NCBI RefSeq assembly: GCF_016107685.1
Contig: NZ_JABASY010000002.1
Location: 124,001 to 188,000, forward strand
DNA length: 64,000 nt
Origin: Brevibacterium yomogidense
Lineage (GTDB): Bacteria; Actinomycetota; Actinomycetes; Actinomycetales; Brevibacteriaceae
Reading direction: 5' to 3'
The position numbers and the translations under genes were made by a program. Of this stretch, positions 1-8,580 are shown one piece after another. Each line of letters starts with the position of its first letter. Position 1 is the stretch's first letter. The notes beneath the pieces are model-generated. The model was not told the DNA's origin and made no database searches. It saw only the letters and a program-made list of their open reading frames with translations.

Positions 1-65
1 CGGAGCGGCGCACCGACGACTCCCTCGTGGCCTCCGCTGTGACGCGGCGACACAGAGGTGCCCGG

Positions 66-148
66 GACGCAGCGGCGCCAGACGTGCAGCGGCGCCGGAC
101 ACGCAGCGGCGCCAGACGTGCAGCGGCGCCGGACACGCAGCGGCGCCG
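66..148. repeat. 17-bp tandem repeat array (about five units)
   Basis: Units of the form GACRYGCAGCGGCGCCR start at 66 (15 bp, shortened), 81, 98, 115 and 132. Copies alternate between GACGTG and GACACG beginnings, so a 34-bp higher-order unit is also visible. No ribosome binding site or recognisable protein goes with the open frames that cross it. It looks like non-coding, slippage-prone sequence downstream of the flavoprotein gene. Confidence 0.85.
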
Positions 149-150
149 GT

Positions 151-293
151 TCGCCACCTACATGATTCTTTGCCAGCTACATGTCCGCTCGCCACCTGCA
201 CTGTTATTCGTACGTAGCTGGCAAAGTTTCTTGTAGGCGGAGCCGGACCCCCAGAAGCGCGTACGCAGCTGGCGAAGAAACATGTAGGTGGCG
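151..293. repeat. Three copies of a 26-30 bp motif (one inverted, two direct)
   Basis: CTTTGCCAGCTAC (168-180) is perfectly inverted at 214-226 (GTAGCTGGCAAAG), with a 33-nt spacer. The similarity continues outward to CACCTACATG / TTGTAGGCG. A third copy, in the same orientation as the second, lies at about 260-292 (GCAGCTGGCGAAGAAACATG then TAGGTGG). The design resembles the palindromic elements at 11.7 and 30.8 kb, but the core sequence differs. It lies beyond the 3' end of the flavoprotein gene. Confidence 0.75.
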
Positions 294-308
294 CGGCGAC
301 TCGGGCCT

Positions 309-453
309 GGACTGTCGCCCCGGCACGGACTGTCGCCTCGGCGCGGACTGTCGCCTCGGCGCGGACTGTCGCCTCGGACCTGGATTGTCGCCCCGGCACG
401 GATTGTCGCCCCGGCACGGATTGTCGCCCCGGCACGGACTGTCGCCCCGGCGC
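309..453. repeat. 18-bp tandem repeat array (eight units)
   Basis: Units GGAYTGTCGCCYCGGCRC start at 309, 327, 345, 363, 382, 400, 418 and 436; the fourth is 19 bp and diverged. Open frames run through it in several phases because the unit length is a multiple of three and contains no stop. I see no start signal or known protein. The array ends 24 bp before the stop codon of the flavoprotein gene. Confidence 0.85.
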
Positions 454-477
454 GGACCGGAATTCCAGGCCAGTCCG

Positions 478-2253
478 TCATCCTGCGGCGGCGCGCCCCG
501 CGATCCGGCCGGAGAACAGGCATCCGCCCAGGAATGTCCCTTCGAGTGCGTTGTGGCCGTGCATGCCTCCTCCGCCGAACCCCGCGGCCTCTCCCGCCGC
601 GAAGAGTCCCTCGACGACCGGCGCTTCACCACCAACCGGACCCGCGCCCACAGCGCCCACGCCACCCACGCCCACGCCACCCACGCCTGCGCCATCCGCA
701 CCTACACCAGCAGCACCTACACCACCCGCGCCCACAGCGCCCACGCCCCGGAGCACGCGGCCCTGCAAATCAGTGTGCAGTCCTCCCAGGGTCTTGCGGG
801 TGAGTACGCGCAGTCGCACGGCGATGAGTGGTCCGGCTTCCGGGTCGGTGAGGCGGTGTGGTGGCACTGCCCGCATGATCTTGTCTCCCAGGTATCCGCG
901 CGCCGCGTGGATCGCTTGGATCTGGCGGTCTTTCGCGAAGGGGTTGTCGACCTGGGCGTCGCGTTCAGCGATGAGTTCGGCGACGTCCGCGGGGTCGAGT
1001 TCCGCGTGATCGCCCACATTCGGGCACGTGGCCGTCAGCGCGTTCATCCTGCTCACGAGCTCTTCGACGCTCTCGCCCTGGAGGAAGTCCTCGCCGTGCC
1101 GCAGGAACGCCTCGACGGGTGCGGGTGCTCCGGACCCCAGGCGTCCCGCCAGCTGCCGCACGGATTTCCCGGTGAGGTCCGGGTTCTGCTCTGAGCCGGA
1201 CAGCGCGAACTCCTTCTCGATGATCCGCCTGTTGAGGATGAACCACGAGTAGTCATGGCCGGTTCCGCGCAGGTGCCGCAGCGTGGCCATCGTGTCGAAT
1301 CCGGGGAACGCTGGGTCCGGGAGTCGGTTGCCCCGCGCATCGATCCAGAGGGAGGACGGTCCGGGCAGGATGCGGATCCCGTGCTGCGGCCAGACGGGGT
1401 CCCAATTGCCGATCCCCTCGACGTAGTGCCACATGCGGTCGGGGTTGAGGATGTGGGCTCCTGCATCCTGTGCGATCGGCATCATCGACCCGTCGACGTA
1501 TGCGGGCACTCCCGTGAGCATGGTCTGCGGCGGGCTGCCCAGCCTCGGCGGCCACTGCGCTCGCACCATGTCGTGGTTGCCGCCGATCCCACCGCTCGTC
1601 ACGATCACCGCGTCCGCGCGGAGTGTGAAGTCGCCGACCTGCTCGCGCGAGCTCGGAATGCCCCTCGCCGCCGTGTCCTCGGCCAGCACCGCGCCCGAGG
1701 CCCCGGTCACCTTCCCGCCTTCGACCACCAGTTCGTTCACTCTGTGCCGGAAGAGGACGCGGAGTCTGCCCGCGCGGATGTGGTCCTTGGCGCGGGCGAC
1801 GAATGGCGCGAGCACGCCGGGTCCCGTGCCCCACGTGATGTGGAAGCGGGGGACGGAGTTGCCGTGCCCGTGGGCGGTGCCGTCGCCGCGTTCCGCCCAG
1901 CCGACGATGGGGAAGAAGCGCACGCCCATGTCGTGGAGCCATGCGCGCTTGGGGCCGGAGGCGAACTCGAGGTAGGCCTCGGCCCACTGCCGGGGGAGGT
2001 GGTCGTGGTCCTCGAACTGGGCGGATCCCCACCAGTCCCGTCGGGCCAGTTCGAGGGAGTCGCGCACGCCCATGCGGCGCTGTTCAGGGGAGTCGACGAG
2101 GAACAGACCGCCGAAGCTCCAGTACGCCTGGCCTCCAAGGTTCGCTTCCGACTCCTGATCAAGGATCGTGACTGTGGCGCCTGCGTCGCACGCCTCCGTG
2201 GCTGCGACCAGTCCTGACAGACCAGCACCGATGACGAGGACGTCTGAGGACAT
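478..2253 (-). CDS. FAD-binding dehydrogenase, fumarate reductase/KstD-like family
   Basis: This 591-residue flavoprotein begins with the dinucleotide-binding motif VIGAGLSGLVAATEA (about residues 6-20). It ends with the C-terminal FAD motif GEAAGFGGGGMHGHNALEG that is typical of the actinobacterial 'FAD-binding dehydrogenase' group related to 3-ketosteroid dehydrogenases and fumarate reductase flavoproteins. Substrate is not predictable. The ATG at 2253 is chosen over longer forms because GGAGGT lies 8 nt upstream and the Rossmann motif follows at once. A candidate -10 (TATCCT) is at 2326-2321. Oddity: residues about 503-541 are a Gly/Val/Ala run built from GVGA/GVGG repeats. It is inserted between GGLHTDLQGRVLR and VEGLFAAGEAAG, where relatives have a short loop. 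Confidence 0.85.
   Translation of the reverse strand: MSSDVLVIGAGLSGLVAATEACDAGATVTILDQESEANLGGQAYWSFGGLFLVDSPEQRRMGVRDSLELARRDWWGSAQFEDHDHLPRQWAEAYLEFASGPKRAWLHDMGVRFFPIVGWAERGDGTAHGHGNSVPRFHITWGTGPGVLAPFVARAKDHIRAGRLRVLFRHRVNELVVEGGKVTGASGAVLAEDTAARGIPSSREQVGDFTLRADAVIVTSGGIGGNHDMVRAQWPPRLGSPPQTMLTGVPAYVDGSMMPIAQDAGAHILNPDRMWHYVEGIGNWDPVWPQHGIRILPGPSSLWIDARGNRLPDPAFPGFDTMATLRHLRGTGHDYSWFILNRRIIEKEFALSGSEQNPDLTGKSVRQLAGRLGSGAPAPVEAFLRHGEDFLQGESVEELVSRMNALTATCPNVGDHAELDPADVAELIAERDAQVDNPFAKDRQIQAIHAARGYLGDKIMRAVPPHRLTDPEAGPLIAVRLRVLTRKTLGGLHTDLQGRVLRGVGAVGAGGVGAAGVGADGAGVGGVGVGGVGAVGAGPVGGEAPVVEGLFAAGEAAGFGGGGMHGHNALEGTFLGGCLFSGRIAGRAAAG
630..750 (-). repeat. In-frame degenerate GVGA-coding repeat inside the flavoprotein gene
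   Basis: The plus strand shows runs of GCGCCCAC / GCCACCCAC / CCTACACCA units. Read on the minus strand they encode Gly-Val-Gly-Ala type repeats within the flavoprotein. The stretch keeps the frame, so the gene stays intact. It adjoins the intergenic arrays at 66-453. Confidence 0.75.
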
Positions 2254-2465
2254 GGCACACACCTCCGAGGCAGAGAGGAGCAGGCAGAGGGTGTCGGCCT
2301 GCAGGACGGAGCCTGTGATCAGGATAACAAGACGCATCAGCCGAGGTGACCGAGGCGAGCGACCTTCGGTGAGCGCTGGGAGGCGCAGACAGGGGACGGG
2401 CCGAGGCGACATCCAGCTGAAGGAGCCCTCGGAGCGGGTGGGCGCGGACGAGCGGACTTGGCCGA

Positions 2466-3239
2466 TCAGTTCAGGGCGAGCAGGCTCACCCACATGACGA
2501 GTGCCCCTGCGATGATCCCGGTCGTCGTCGCGCGTGATTCCCGCTGCGCCAGCGCGGCGGGCAGGAGTTCAGCGATGCTGATCGTGATCATGATCCCGGC
2601 GACACCCGCGAGGACAGCACTCAGGACGATCGGGGTGAGCCACGGTGCGAGCAGGAGCCAGCCGACCAGCGCGCCGACCGGTTCAGCCAGTCCGGAACCG
2701 AAGCTCGCCAGCAGGGCGCGCCTCCTCGAACCCGTGGCGTGGTAGATGGGGACGGCGACCGCGATCCCCTCCGGCACATTGTGCAGTGCGATCGCCGCGA
2801 CGACCGGGACGGCCAGACGGGGGTCGTGCAGCGCTGTGAGGAACGTGGCGAACCCTTCGGGGAAATTGTGGGCGGTCAGCGCGACCGCGGTGAGCATGCC
2901 TGTGCGCAGCAGAGCCCTCTTCTGGAGCACGTCGTCGTGTGCGGGCAGCTCGCTGCGGCGGCGCAGCCGCGTGGCGACGGAGAAGAGGAAGACGATGACC
3001 GCCCCGATCACCGCGGCGAGCAGCGCGAGTCCCGGGGAGATGCCTTCGGCACGGAAATCGTCAGCGGCCTGGGGGAGGAGTTCGACCATGGAGATGCACA
3101 CCATCACACCCACGGAGAATCCCAGAGCCCCGGCGAGGAAGCGCTTGCTCATGCCTCCGCCGAACACGGAGAGGAGTCCGCCCAGGCCCGTCGCCAGACC
3201 CGCGATGACGGTGAAGGCGAGTGCGATGAGTGGGGCCAC
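2466..3239 (-). CDS. ZIP-family metal transporter (ZupT-like)
   Basis: A 257-residue integral membrane protein with about eight hydrophobic segments. It has the two paired ZIP signatures, HNFPEG (about residue 124) and HNVPEG (about 154), which form the divalent-metal site in transmembrane helices 4 and 5. ZIP/ZupT proteins import zinc and often iron or manganese. A charged cytoplasmic loop (RLRRRSELPAHDD) separates the helix groups. The start is a GTG with GAGGA directly before it, so initiation may lie slightly elsewhere. The flavoprotein gene follows 212 bp downstream on the same strand but has its own ribosome binding site. Confidence 0.9.
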   Translation of the reverse strand: MAPLIALAFTVIAGLATGLGGLLSVFGGGMSKRFLAGALGFSVGVMVCISMVELLPQAADDFRAEGISPGLALLAAVIGAVIVFLFSVATRLRRRSELPAHDDVLQKRALLRTGMLTAVALTAHNFPEGFATFLTALHDPRLAVPVVAAIALHNVPEGIAVAVPIYHATGSRRRALLASFGSGLAEPVGALVGWLLLAPWLTPIVLSAVLAGVAGIMITISIAELLPAALAQRESRATTTGIIAGALVMWVSLLALN

Positions 3240-3418
3240 TCCTCAGTGGTACCGTCCCTCAGTCATCGTTCACAAGTCAATCATTGCGCAGGTGAGCGAA
3301 TGTCATGCGCGCTCCGGTGCCCGCGCTCACCACGCTCCGGTCCCCGCGCTCACGGAAGACGCGCAGGCGTGCGTGACGACTGCTTCGGATGATCTGTGTG
3401 GCGACTGCCCGGAGGCTG

Positions 3419-3940
3419 TCAGTGGCCGATGGCCTTCTGCACCTTCTTGAGCCTGCGCGTGAGGATGAAGATCCGCACGCTGCCGATGATGCCGGCGACA
3501 AGCACTCCGGCGATCGCGGCGAGCAGCATCGCGACGCCCAGCGGGAGCGAGAAGTTCCATCCGAAGTACTGGAACTGTGCGGCCGTGTTGTTCTGGATGA
3601 TGAAGATCAGCAGCATCACGGTGATGATCGCGCCGAGGATGAGCGATACCCACACACCCCCGGACATGCCGGTCTTCGTGTCAGCGGCCGGCTGACTCCG
3701 ACGCGTAGGCGTCTCCTGGGTCGGAGTGGTCGGGCCGGGTGCTTCCCGCGTGGGTGCGGTGGGTGCCGACCCGGGTGAGGGAGCAGGTGCCGGGGGAGCC
3801 TCTGCGCCGCCCACCGACTGACCGGCGTCGGGTTCCAGGAGCTCTGCCGGGAGGCTGTCGCTCAGGTTGCCGGTGCCCTGGTCGCCGGCACCCTGGTGGG
3901 CGGGGTTCTGGGCTTCGCGCGGATCGGGGTTCGTCGTCAT
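3419..3940 (-). CDS. LapA/DUF1049-family membrane protein with Pro-rich N-terminus
   Basis: A 173-residue protein. The first ~95 residues are Pro/Ala/Thr-rich and unstructured-looking. Two transmembrane helices follow (about 98-118, 133-155), then a basic tail (LTRRLKKVQKAIGH). The segment FIIQNNTAAQFQYFGWNFSL with its two flanking helices is the signature of DUF1049 (LapA), whose E. coli member works with LapB in envelope homeostasis; the role in actinobacteria is unknown. The ATG at 3940 is preceded by TACGCT and a 6-nt gap, so it is probably translated from a leaderless mRNA. Confidence 0.8.
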   Translation of the reverse strand: MTTNPDPREAQNPAHQGAGDQGTGNLSDSLPAELLEPDAGQSVGGAEAPPAPAPSPGSAPTAPTREAPGPTTPTQETPTRRSQPAADTKTGMSGGVWVSLILGAIITVMLLIFIIQNNTAAQFQYFGWNFSLPLGVAMLLAAIAGVLVAGIIGSVRIFILTRRLKKVQKAIGH

Positions 3941-3946
3941 ACCACC

Positions 3947-3952
3947 AGCGTA
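3947..3952 (-). promoter_or_regulatory. -10 box TACGCT for a leaderless transcript
   Basis: On the minus strand TACGCT is followed by six bases and the ATG of the LapA-like gene. This spacing puts the transcription start at or next to the A of ATG. Confidence 0.55.
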
Positions 3953-4078
3953 CCGCCGCAGTGGGGGTACGCACCGAAAACCGACTCGATGTCGTGACGC
4001 GACCCTGGCGGCGAGGACCCACGGCCACCGTGAACATTCGCTCCACGGCGCCCCACGACGCCACGCCTGCAGACGACA

Positions 4079-4108
4079 GCGGGGACACACGATGTCGTGT
4101 GTCCCCGC
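4079..4108 (-). terminator. Hairpin terminator downstream of icd
   Basis: GCGGGGACACACGA (4079-4092) pairs with TCGTGTGTCCCCGC (4095-4108), a 14-bp near-perfect palindrome. It has no long U tract, as is common in high-GC actinobacteria. It sits between the icd stop and the LapA-like promoter. Confidence 0.7.
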
Positions 4109-4192
4109 CGTCATGAGCGCTGCGTCCTACTCAGCATGACCTCATGCTCGTCAGCTCAGCCGTCTCAGCCGAGTCCTGCCAGCTGAGTACTG

Positions 4193-6409
4193 TCAGCCCA
4201 GTGTCGCGATGATGTCGTTGAACGTGGCCGACGGACGCATGACCGAGTCCGCCTTCTCGTTCGACGGGTTGTAGTAGCCACCCAGGTCGACTTCGCGGCC
4301 CTGCACCGTGAGGAGCTCACGGGTGATCTTGTCCTCGTTCTCGCGCAGCGCCTTGGCCACCGGTGCGATGGCATCGGCGAGCGGCTGGTCATCGGTCTGC
4401 TTCGCCAGCTCTTCCGCCCAGTAGAGCGCCAGATAGAAGTGGCTGCCGCGGTTGTCGATCTCGTTCACCTTGCGCGACGGGGAGCGGTTCTCCTCGAGGA
4501 AGGTAGCCGTTGCGTCGTCCAGAGTCGCGGCGAGCACGCCTGCACGGTCGTTGTCTTCCTTGTTCTGGAAGTGGCGGAACGATTCCGCGATCGCGAAGAA
4601 CTCACCCATGGAGTCCCAGCGCAGGTGGTTCTCCTCCACGAGCTGCTGGACGTGCTTGGGAGCGGAACCGCCCGCACCCGTCTCGAACAGGCCGCCGCCC
4701 GCGATGAGCGGCACCACGGACAGCATCTTCGCGGAGGTCCCCAGCTCGAGGATCGGGAAGAGGTCCGTGTTGTAGTCGCGCAGCACGTTGCCGGTGACGG
4801 AGATGGTGTCCTCGCCGCGACGGATGCGCTCGACGGACAGCTTCGTCGCCTCGATCGGCGACATGATGCGGATGTCCAGGCCGTCCGTGTCGTGGTCGGC
4901 CAGGTACTCCTTCACCTTCGTGATGAGCTGCGCGTCGTGAGCGCGGTTCTCGTCCAGCCAGAACACCGCGGGGGTGTCGGACAGGCGCGCACGCTCGACG
5001 GCGAGGCGGACCCAGTCGCGGATCGGGGTGTCCTTCGTCTGGCAGCCGCGCCAGATGTCACCGGCGGACACGTCGTGGCTCATGAGGACTTCGCCCGCAC
5101 CGTTCACGACCTCGACCACACCGTCCGCGTCGAGGACGAACGTCTTGTCGTGCGAGCCGTACTCCTCCGCCTTCTGGGCCATGAGCCCGACGTTGGGGAC
5201 AGAGCCCATCGTCGTGGGGTCGTAGGCGCCGTTCGCCTTGCAATCCTCGATGACGGCTTCGAAGACACCGGCGTACGAGGAGTCGGGGATGACGGCGAGC
5301 GTGTCGTGCGTCTTGTCGTCCGCACCCCACATCTTGCCGCCCACGCGGATCATCGCGGGCATGGACGCATCGACGATCACGTCGCTGGGGACGTGGAGGT
5401 TCGTGATGCCCTTGGAAGAATCCACCATCGCGAGTGCCGGGCCTTCGTCGAGGCCCTTGTCGATGGCGGCCTTCACACCGGCGGCGGTGTCCGCGTCGAG
5501 CGAATCGAGTCCGGCGAGGATCGCGCCCAGGCCGTCGTCAGCGGACAGGCCTGCGGCGGCGAGCTGCTCACCGTAGGTGTCGAAGACCTCGGGCAGGAAG
5601 GCGCGGACCACGTAGCCGAACAGGACGGGGTCGGACACCTTCATCATGGTCGCCTTGAGGTGCACAGAGAAGAGGACCCCGGATTCCTTGGCGGCGGCGA
5701 TCTGGTCCTTGAGGAAGGACACGAGAGAGGCGGAATCCATGTAGGTGCCGTCGACGACCTCGCCGGGGAGCACGGGGATCGACTTCAGCTCGCGTGCTTC
5801 TCCACCGGTGGGTGTGAAGCGGATGGTGAAGGTGTCCTCGGCAGGGGAGACGACCGACTTCTCGTTCGACGCGAAGTCGTTCGAGCCCATCGTCGCGACC
5901 GACGTCTTCGAATCCGCAGCCCACTCACCCATCGAGTGCGGGTACTTCTTCGCGTACTGCTTGATCGCCTTGGGCGCACGGCGGTCCGAATTGCCTTCAC
6001 GCAGCACGGGGTTCACAGCGGAGCCCTTGACCGTGTCGTAGCGGGAGCGGAAGTCCTTCTCCTCGTCGGTCTGCGGATCCTCCGGGTAGTCGGGGATGTC
6101 ATATCCCTGCGCCTGGAGCTCCGCCACAGCCGCCTTGAGCTGCGGGACGGAGGCAGAGATGTTCGGCAGCTTGATGATGTTCGCGCCGGGGGTCTTCGCC
6201 AGGTCGCCCAGTTCTGCGAGTGCGTCGTCAAGCCGCTGCGACTCCGTCAGTCGTTCGGGGAACAGCGCTATGATGCGGCCGGCGAGCGAGATGTCGCGGG
6301 TCTCGACCTCGACTCCTGCGGTGCGGGCGAACGCTTCGACGATGGGCTTCAGCGAATACGTGGCCAGCAGCGGAGCCTCGTCCGTGCGCGTGTACATGAT
6401 CTTTGCCAT
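4193..6409 (-). CDS. icd: Monomeric NADP-dependent isocitrate dehydrogenase
   Basis: A 738-residue protein, the normal length of the monomeric (type II) isocitrate dehydrogenase of actinobacteria and some proteobacteria. It converts isocitrate to 2-oxoglutarate with NADP+ in the TCA cycle. The N-terminus [20 protein letters not shown] and internal blocks such as [12 protein letters not shown] and [18 protein letters not shown] are characteristic of this family. It is unrelated in sequence to the homodimeric enzyme. The ATG at 6409 has GGAGATG upstream. A -10 box TAGACT at 6456-6451 would give a leader of about 35 nt. The citrate synthase gene lies 23 kb away. Confidence 0.95.
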   Translation of the reverse strand: MAKIMYTRTDEAPLLATYSLKPIVEAFARTAGVEVETRDISLAGRIIALFPERLTESQRLDDALAELGDLAKTPGANIIKLPNISASVPQLKAAVAELQAQGYDIPDYPEDPQTDEEKDFRSRYDTVKGSAVNPVLREGNSDRRAPKAIKQYAKKYPHSMGEWAADSKTSVATMGSNDFASNEKSVVSPAEDTFTIRFTPTGGEARELKSIPVLPGEVVDGTYMDSASLVSFLKDQIAAAKESGVLFSVHLKATMMKVSDPVLFGYVVRAFLPEVFDTYGEQLAAAGLSADDGLGAILAGLDSLDADTAAGVKAAIDKGLDEGPALAMVDSSKGITNLHVPSDVIVDASMPAMIRVGGKMWGADDKTHDTLAVIPDSSYAGVFEAVIEDCKANGAYDPTTMGSVPNVGLMAQKAEEYGSHDKTFVLDADGVVEVVNGAGEVLMSHDVSAGDIWRGCQTKDTPIRDWVRLAVERARLSDTPAVFWLDENRAHDAQLITKVKEYLADHDTDGLDIRIMSPIEATKLSVERIRRGEDTISVTGNVLRDYNTDLFPILELGTSAKMLSVVPLIAGGGLFETGAGGSAPKHVQQLVEENHLRWDSMGEFFAIAESFRHFQNKEDNDRAGVLAATLDDATATFLEENRSPSRKVNEIDNRGSHFYLALYWAEELAKQTDDQPLADAIAPVAKALRENEDKITRELLTVQGREVDLGGYYNPSNEKADSVMRPSATFNDIIATLG

Positions 6410-6754
6410 GAAAGAGCATCTCCGTTTTCGGTCGGGGGTTATTCGGGCCAAGTCTATCCGTCCGGTGATCCGAGAACGGCGGCCGTCCACGTGCCACCTG
6501 CCACACCGTCCATGAGCGACCTGCCACACCAGCCGTACGGCGGCTGTGAGAACGGCCCTGCCACGGCTGCCGGAACAGCTACGTGGCTTGCTGCCGCGCG
6601 ACAGCTGTCACCAGCGCGGGAAGCTCCGCCCGGACCTCGGGCCGGAGCGCATCAGAGTACGATTCCGGTGTCCCGGTGCGCAGTGAGCCGGGGCGGCGGC
6701 GCGGCCGCCGACGACGGACGGGCACTGACGGACGGGGAATGGGGGCCGCGGCAC
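6410..6754. other. Divergent regulatory gap between icd and tdk
   Basis: About 345 bp with no supported gene. It holds the icd leader and -10 (minus strand AGTCTA at 6451-6456). The 12-bp direct repeat ACCTGCCACACC occurs at 6496-6507 and 6519-6530, 23 bp apart, which could be a protein-binding site. No clear promoter for tdk was found. Confidence 0.5.
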
Positions 6755-7384
6755 GTGGCGAAGCTGTACTTCCGATACGGGGCGATGAACTCCGGCAAGT
6801 CGACCGCTCTGCTGCAGGCGGCGTTCAACTATGAGGAGCGGGGCCAGCGGGTCCTGCTCGCGAAGCCTCAGGTCGACTCGAAGGGCGATGACCTCATCGT
6901 GTCGCGGCTGGGGGTGTCCCGGCGCACGGACTTCCTCATCGAGCCGCATGACGACGTCGAGCAGCTCTTCCGGGACGCGGCGAAGCGCGTGGACCATGAC
7001 GCCCTCATCGAAACACTCGCCGACCCGGGCCTGCCGGTGAGCTGCCTGCTCATCGACGAAGCGCAGTTCCTGGAGCCGGCGCAGGTCGACGGACTCATGC
7101 GCATCGCCGTCTACTGCGATGTCCCGGTCATGGCCTACGGCATCCGCACGGACTTCCGCACGAACGCCTTCCCCGGTTCCGGTCGGCTCCTCGAGACCGC
7201 TCACTCGCTCGAAGAGCTCAAGACGATCTGCCGCTGCGGCAGCAAGGCGATGTTCAACGGCCGGAAGATCGACGGCGCGTTCGTCTTCGCCGGGGACCAG
7301 GTCGCCATCGACGGGATGGACGTCACCTACGAATCCCTGTGCCCCGCCTGCTACCTGCGTGAGTCCGGCGGGCGCCTCCACTGA
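6755..7384 (+). CDS. tdk: Thymidine kinase, type II
   Basis: A 209-residue cytosolic salvage enzyme that phosphorylates thymidine to dTMP with ATP. Visible features are the P-loop GAMNSGKST (about 9-17), Walker B LLIDEAQFL (about 94-102), the substrate lasso region, and a zinc ribbon made by CRCG and CPAC pairs near the C-terminus. The GTG at 6755 is chosen because the family begins a few residues before the P-loop (AKLYFRYGAMNSGKS). A much longer open frame upstream is only the antisense of icd. Upstream Shine-Dalgarno sequence is weak (GGGG runs). Confidence 0.93.
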   Translation: MAKLYFRYGAMNSGKSTALLQAAFNYEERGQRVLLAKPQVDSKGDDLIVSRLGVSRRTDFLIEPHDDVEQLFRDAAKRVDHDALIETLADPGLPVSCLLIDEAQFLEPAQVDGLMRIAVYCDVPVMAYGIRTDFRTNAFPGSGRLLETAHSLEELKTICRCGSKAMFNGRKIDGAFVFAGDQVAIDGMDVTYESLCPACYLRESGGRLH

Positions 7385-7450
7385 GGTGAGCACCATCTCG
7401 GAGGTGAGCATCGCCTCGGCGTTCCGGGGGAGCCTCTCATGCCGTCCGGC

Positions 7451-7510
7451 GACGGGTAGTGCCTGACCGGTAGTGCCCGGCGACCGGTACTGCACGGCGA
7501 CCGGCTCCCG
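7451..7510. repeat. 17-bp intergenic repeats (about 3.5 units)
   Basis: GACCGGTAGTGCCCGGC (7465-7481) and GACCGGTACTGCACGGC (7482-7498) are tandem. A shortened copy precedes them (7451-7464) and a partial copy follows. The array lies between tdk and the hydrolase gene, upstream of a candidate -10 (TAGGGT near 7536). Confidence 0.7.
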
Positions 7511-7582
7511 TGAGACCTGCACCGTCGATAGGGTGGGTTCTGCCCACACCCGTCGGCCCGCACCTGCTGGAAGGGATCGCCC

Positions 7583-8359
7583 ATGACTGCTCTCGCCCAC
7601 ACCCTGATCAATGACGCCGACCCGAACGCGCCCCTGCTGATCCTCGGTCCCTCACTGGGGACCCACGGTTCGCAGTGGGCGGGAGTGGCCTACCGCCTCG
7701 CGGACGACTTCCGGGTCGTCACACTCGATCTTCCCGGTCACGGTCTGAGCCCCCGGATGCCGGACGTGACGATCGACGATCTCGCGGACGAAGTGGTCGC
7801 CGTCGCAGATGCGTACGGAGCAGACCGTTTCTGGTTCGCGGGGGTGTCGATCTCCGGCGCCATCGCCCTCACACTCGCCCTGCGTGCTCCGGAGAGACTG
7901 CGCGGAGTCTCCGCTCTCTGCACGGGCGACTACTTCGGGGGAGCGGAGCGCTGGGACGAGCGGATCCGCGAGGTGCGCGAAGCGGGCAGCCTCCGCCCGT
8001 TCGTCGCGGACACCGCAGACCGCTGGTTCGCCGCCGGGTTCCTCGACGAGGACATCGCGGCCGGCCCCATCGTCCTCGAGCAGCTGGCGCAGACGGACCC
8101 GGACGGCTACATCGACTGCTGCGGTGCGCTCGCCCGCTACGACATCCGCGACCGAGTCGCCGAGATCGACGTGCCCGTCCTCTTCCTCGCCGGTTCCCAG
8201 GACATCGGGAACACCCCGGAGGCGATGAGGGCCCTGCACGAGCAGGTCGACGGCTCCCGATTCGCCGTGGTCCCCGACTCGGCCCACTTGCCGCTGGTCG
8301 AGCACCCGGAACTGGTCGCCGACCACCTCGCGAGCTTCTGCGCACCCTCCGGTGACTGA
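7583..8359 (+). CDS. Alpha/beta hydrolase, 3-oxoadipate enol-lactonase-like
   Basis: A 258-residue alpha/beta-hydrolase. The nucleophile elbow is GVSISG (Ser about residue 96), the acid is probably the Asp of AGSQDIGNTPE, and the His is in DSAHLPLVEHPE. The oxyanion segment GPSLGTHGSQW and DLPGHGLSP match the 3-oxoadipate enol-lactone hydrolase (PcaD) group. No other beta-ketoadipate genes are in the window, so PcaD function is unproven and a generic esterase is equally possible. The ATG at 7583 has AAGGGAT upstream. It stands alone, with intergenic DNA on both sides. Confidence 0.8.
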   Translation: MTALAHTLINDADPNAPLLILGPSLGTHGSQWAGVAYRLADDFRVVTLDLPGHGLSPRMPDVTIDDLADEVVAVADAYGADRFWFAGVSISGAIALTLALRAPERLRGVSALCTGDYFGGAERWDERIREVREAGSLRPFVADTADRWFAAGFLDEDIAAGPIVLEQLAQTDPDGYIDCCGALARYDIRDRVAEIDVPVLFLAGSQDIGNTPEAMRALHEQVDGSRFAVVPDSAHLPLVEHPELVADHLASFCAPSGD

Positions 8360-8469
8360 TCTGATCAGCCTCGCGCGACCGACCCGTTCGACGCGGGACT
8401 GCTCCGGCCGCTCTCGGGACTGACCCGCCCCTCGCAGGCCTGGAACGGTCGCGCGTGCCACCTCTTTGT

Positions 8470-8517
8470 CAACGACTCCTCAGAGATCCCGCAACGACTC
8501 CGCAGAATGCGTAGGGT
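8470..8517 (+). promoter_or_regulatory. Promoter with paired 15-bp direct repeats upstream of the SLC13 gene
   Basis: CAACGACTCCTCAGA (8470-8484) and CAACGACTCCGCAGA (8492-8506) differ at one base. They are 22 bp apart, two helical turns. The second overlaps the expected -35 zone of a -10-like TAGGGT at 8512-8517. This is the layout of an activator (for example response-regulator) site. The leader is then about 55 nt to an ATG with GGAGGT. Confidence 0.5.
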
Positions 8518-8580
8518 GTAGCCCGGACATCCGGGACGCCTCTGCTGTCCCGGCACATTCTGAGGGCATGGAGGTCGGCC

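Noticed and set aside
181..1194. Plus-strand open frames across the left-edge repeats, some rich in RHGLSPRHG or HATHAHATH
   Set aside because: They are low-complexity translations of the tandem arrays and the antisense of the flavoprotein; no start signal or family match.
4439..6700. Very long plus-strand open frame joined in front of tdk
   Set aside because: It is the antisense of icd; it has no ribosome site, and the tdk family start is at 6755.
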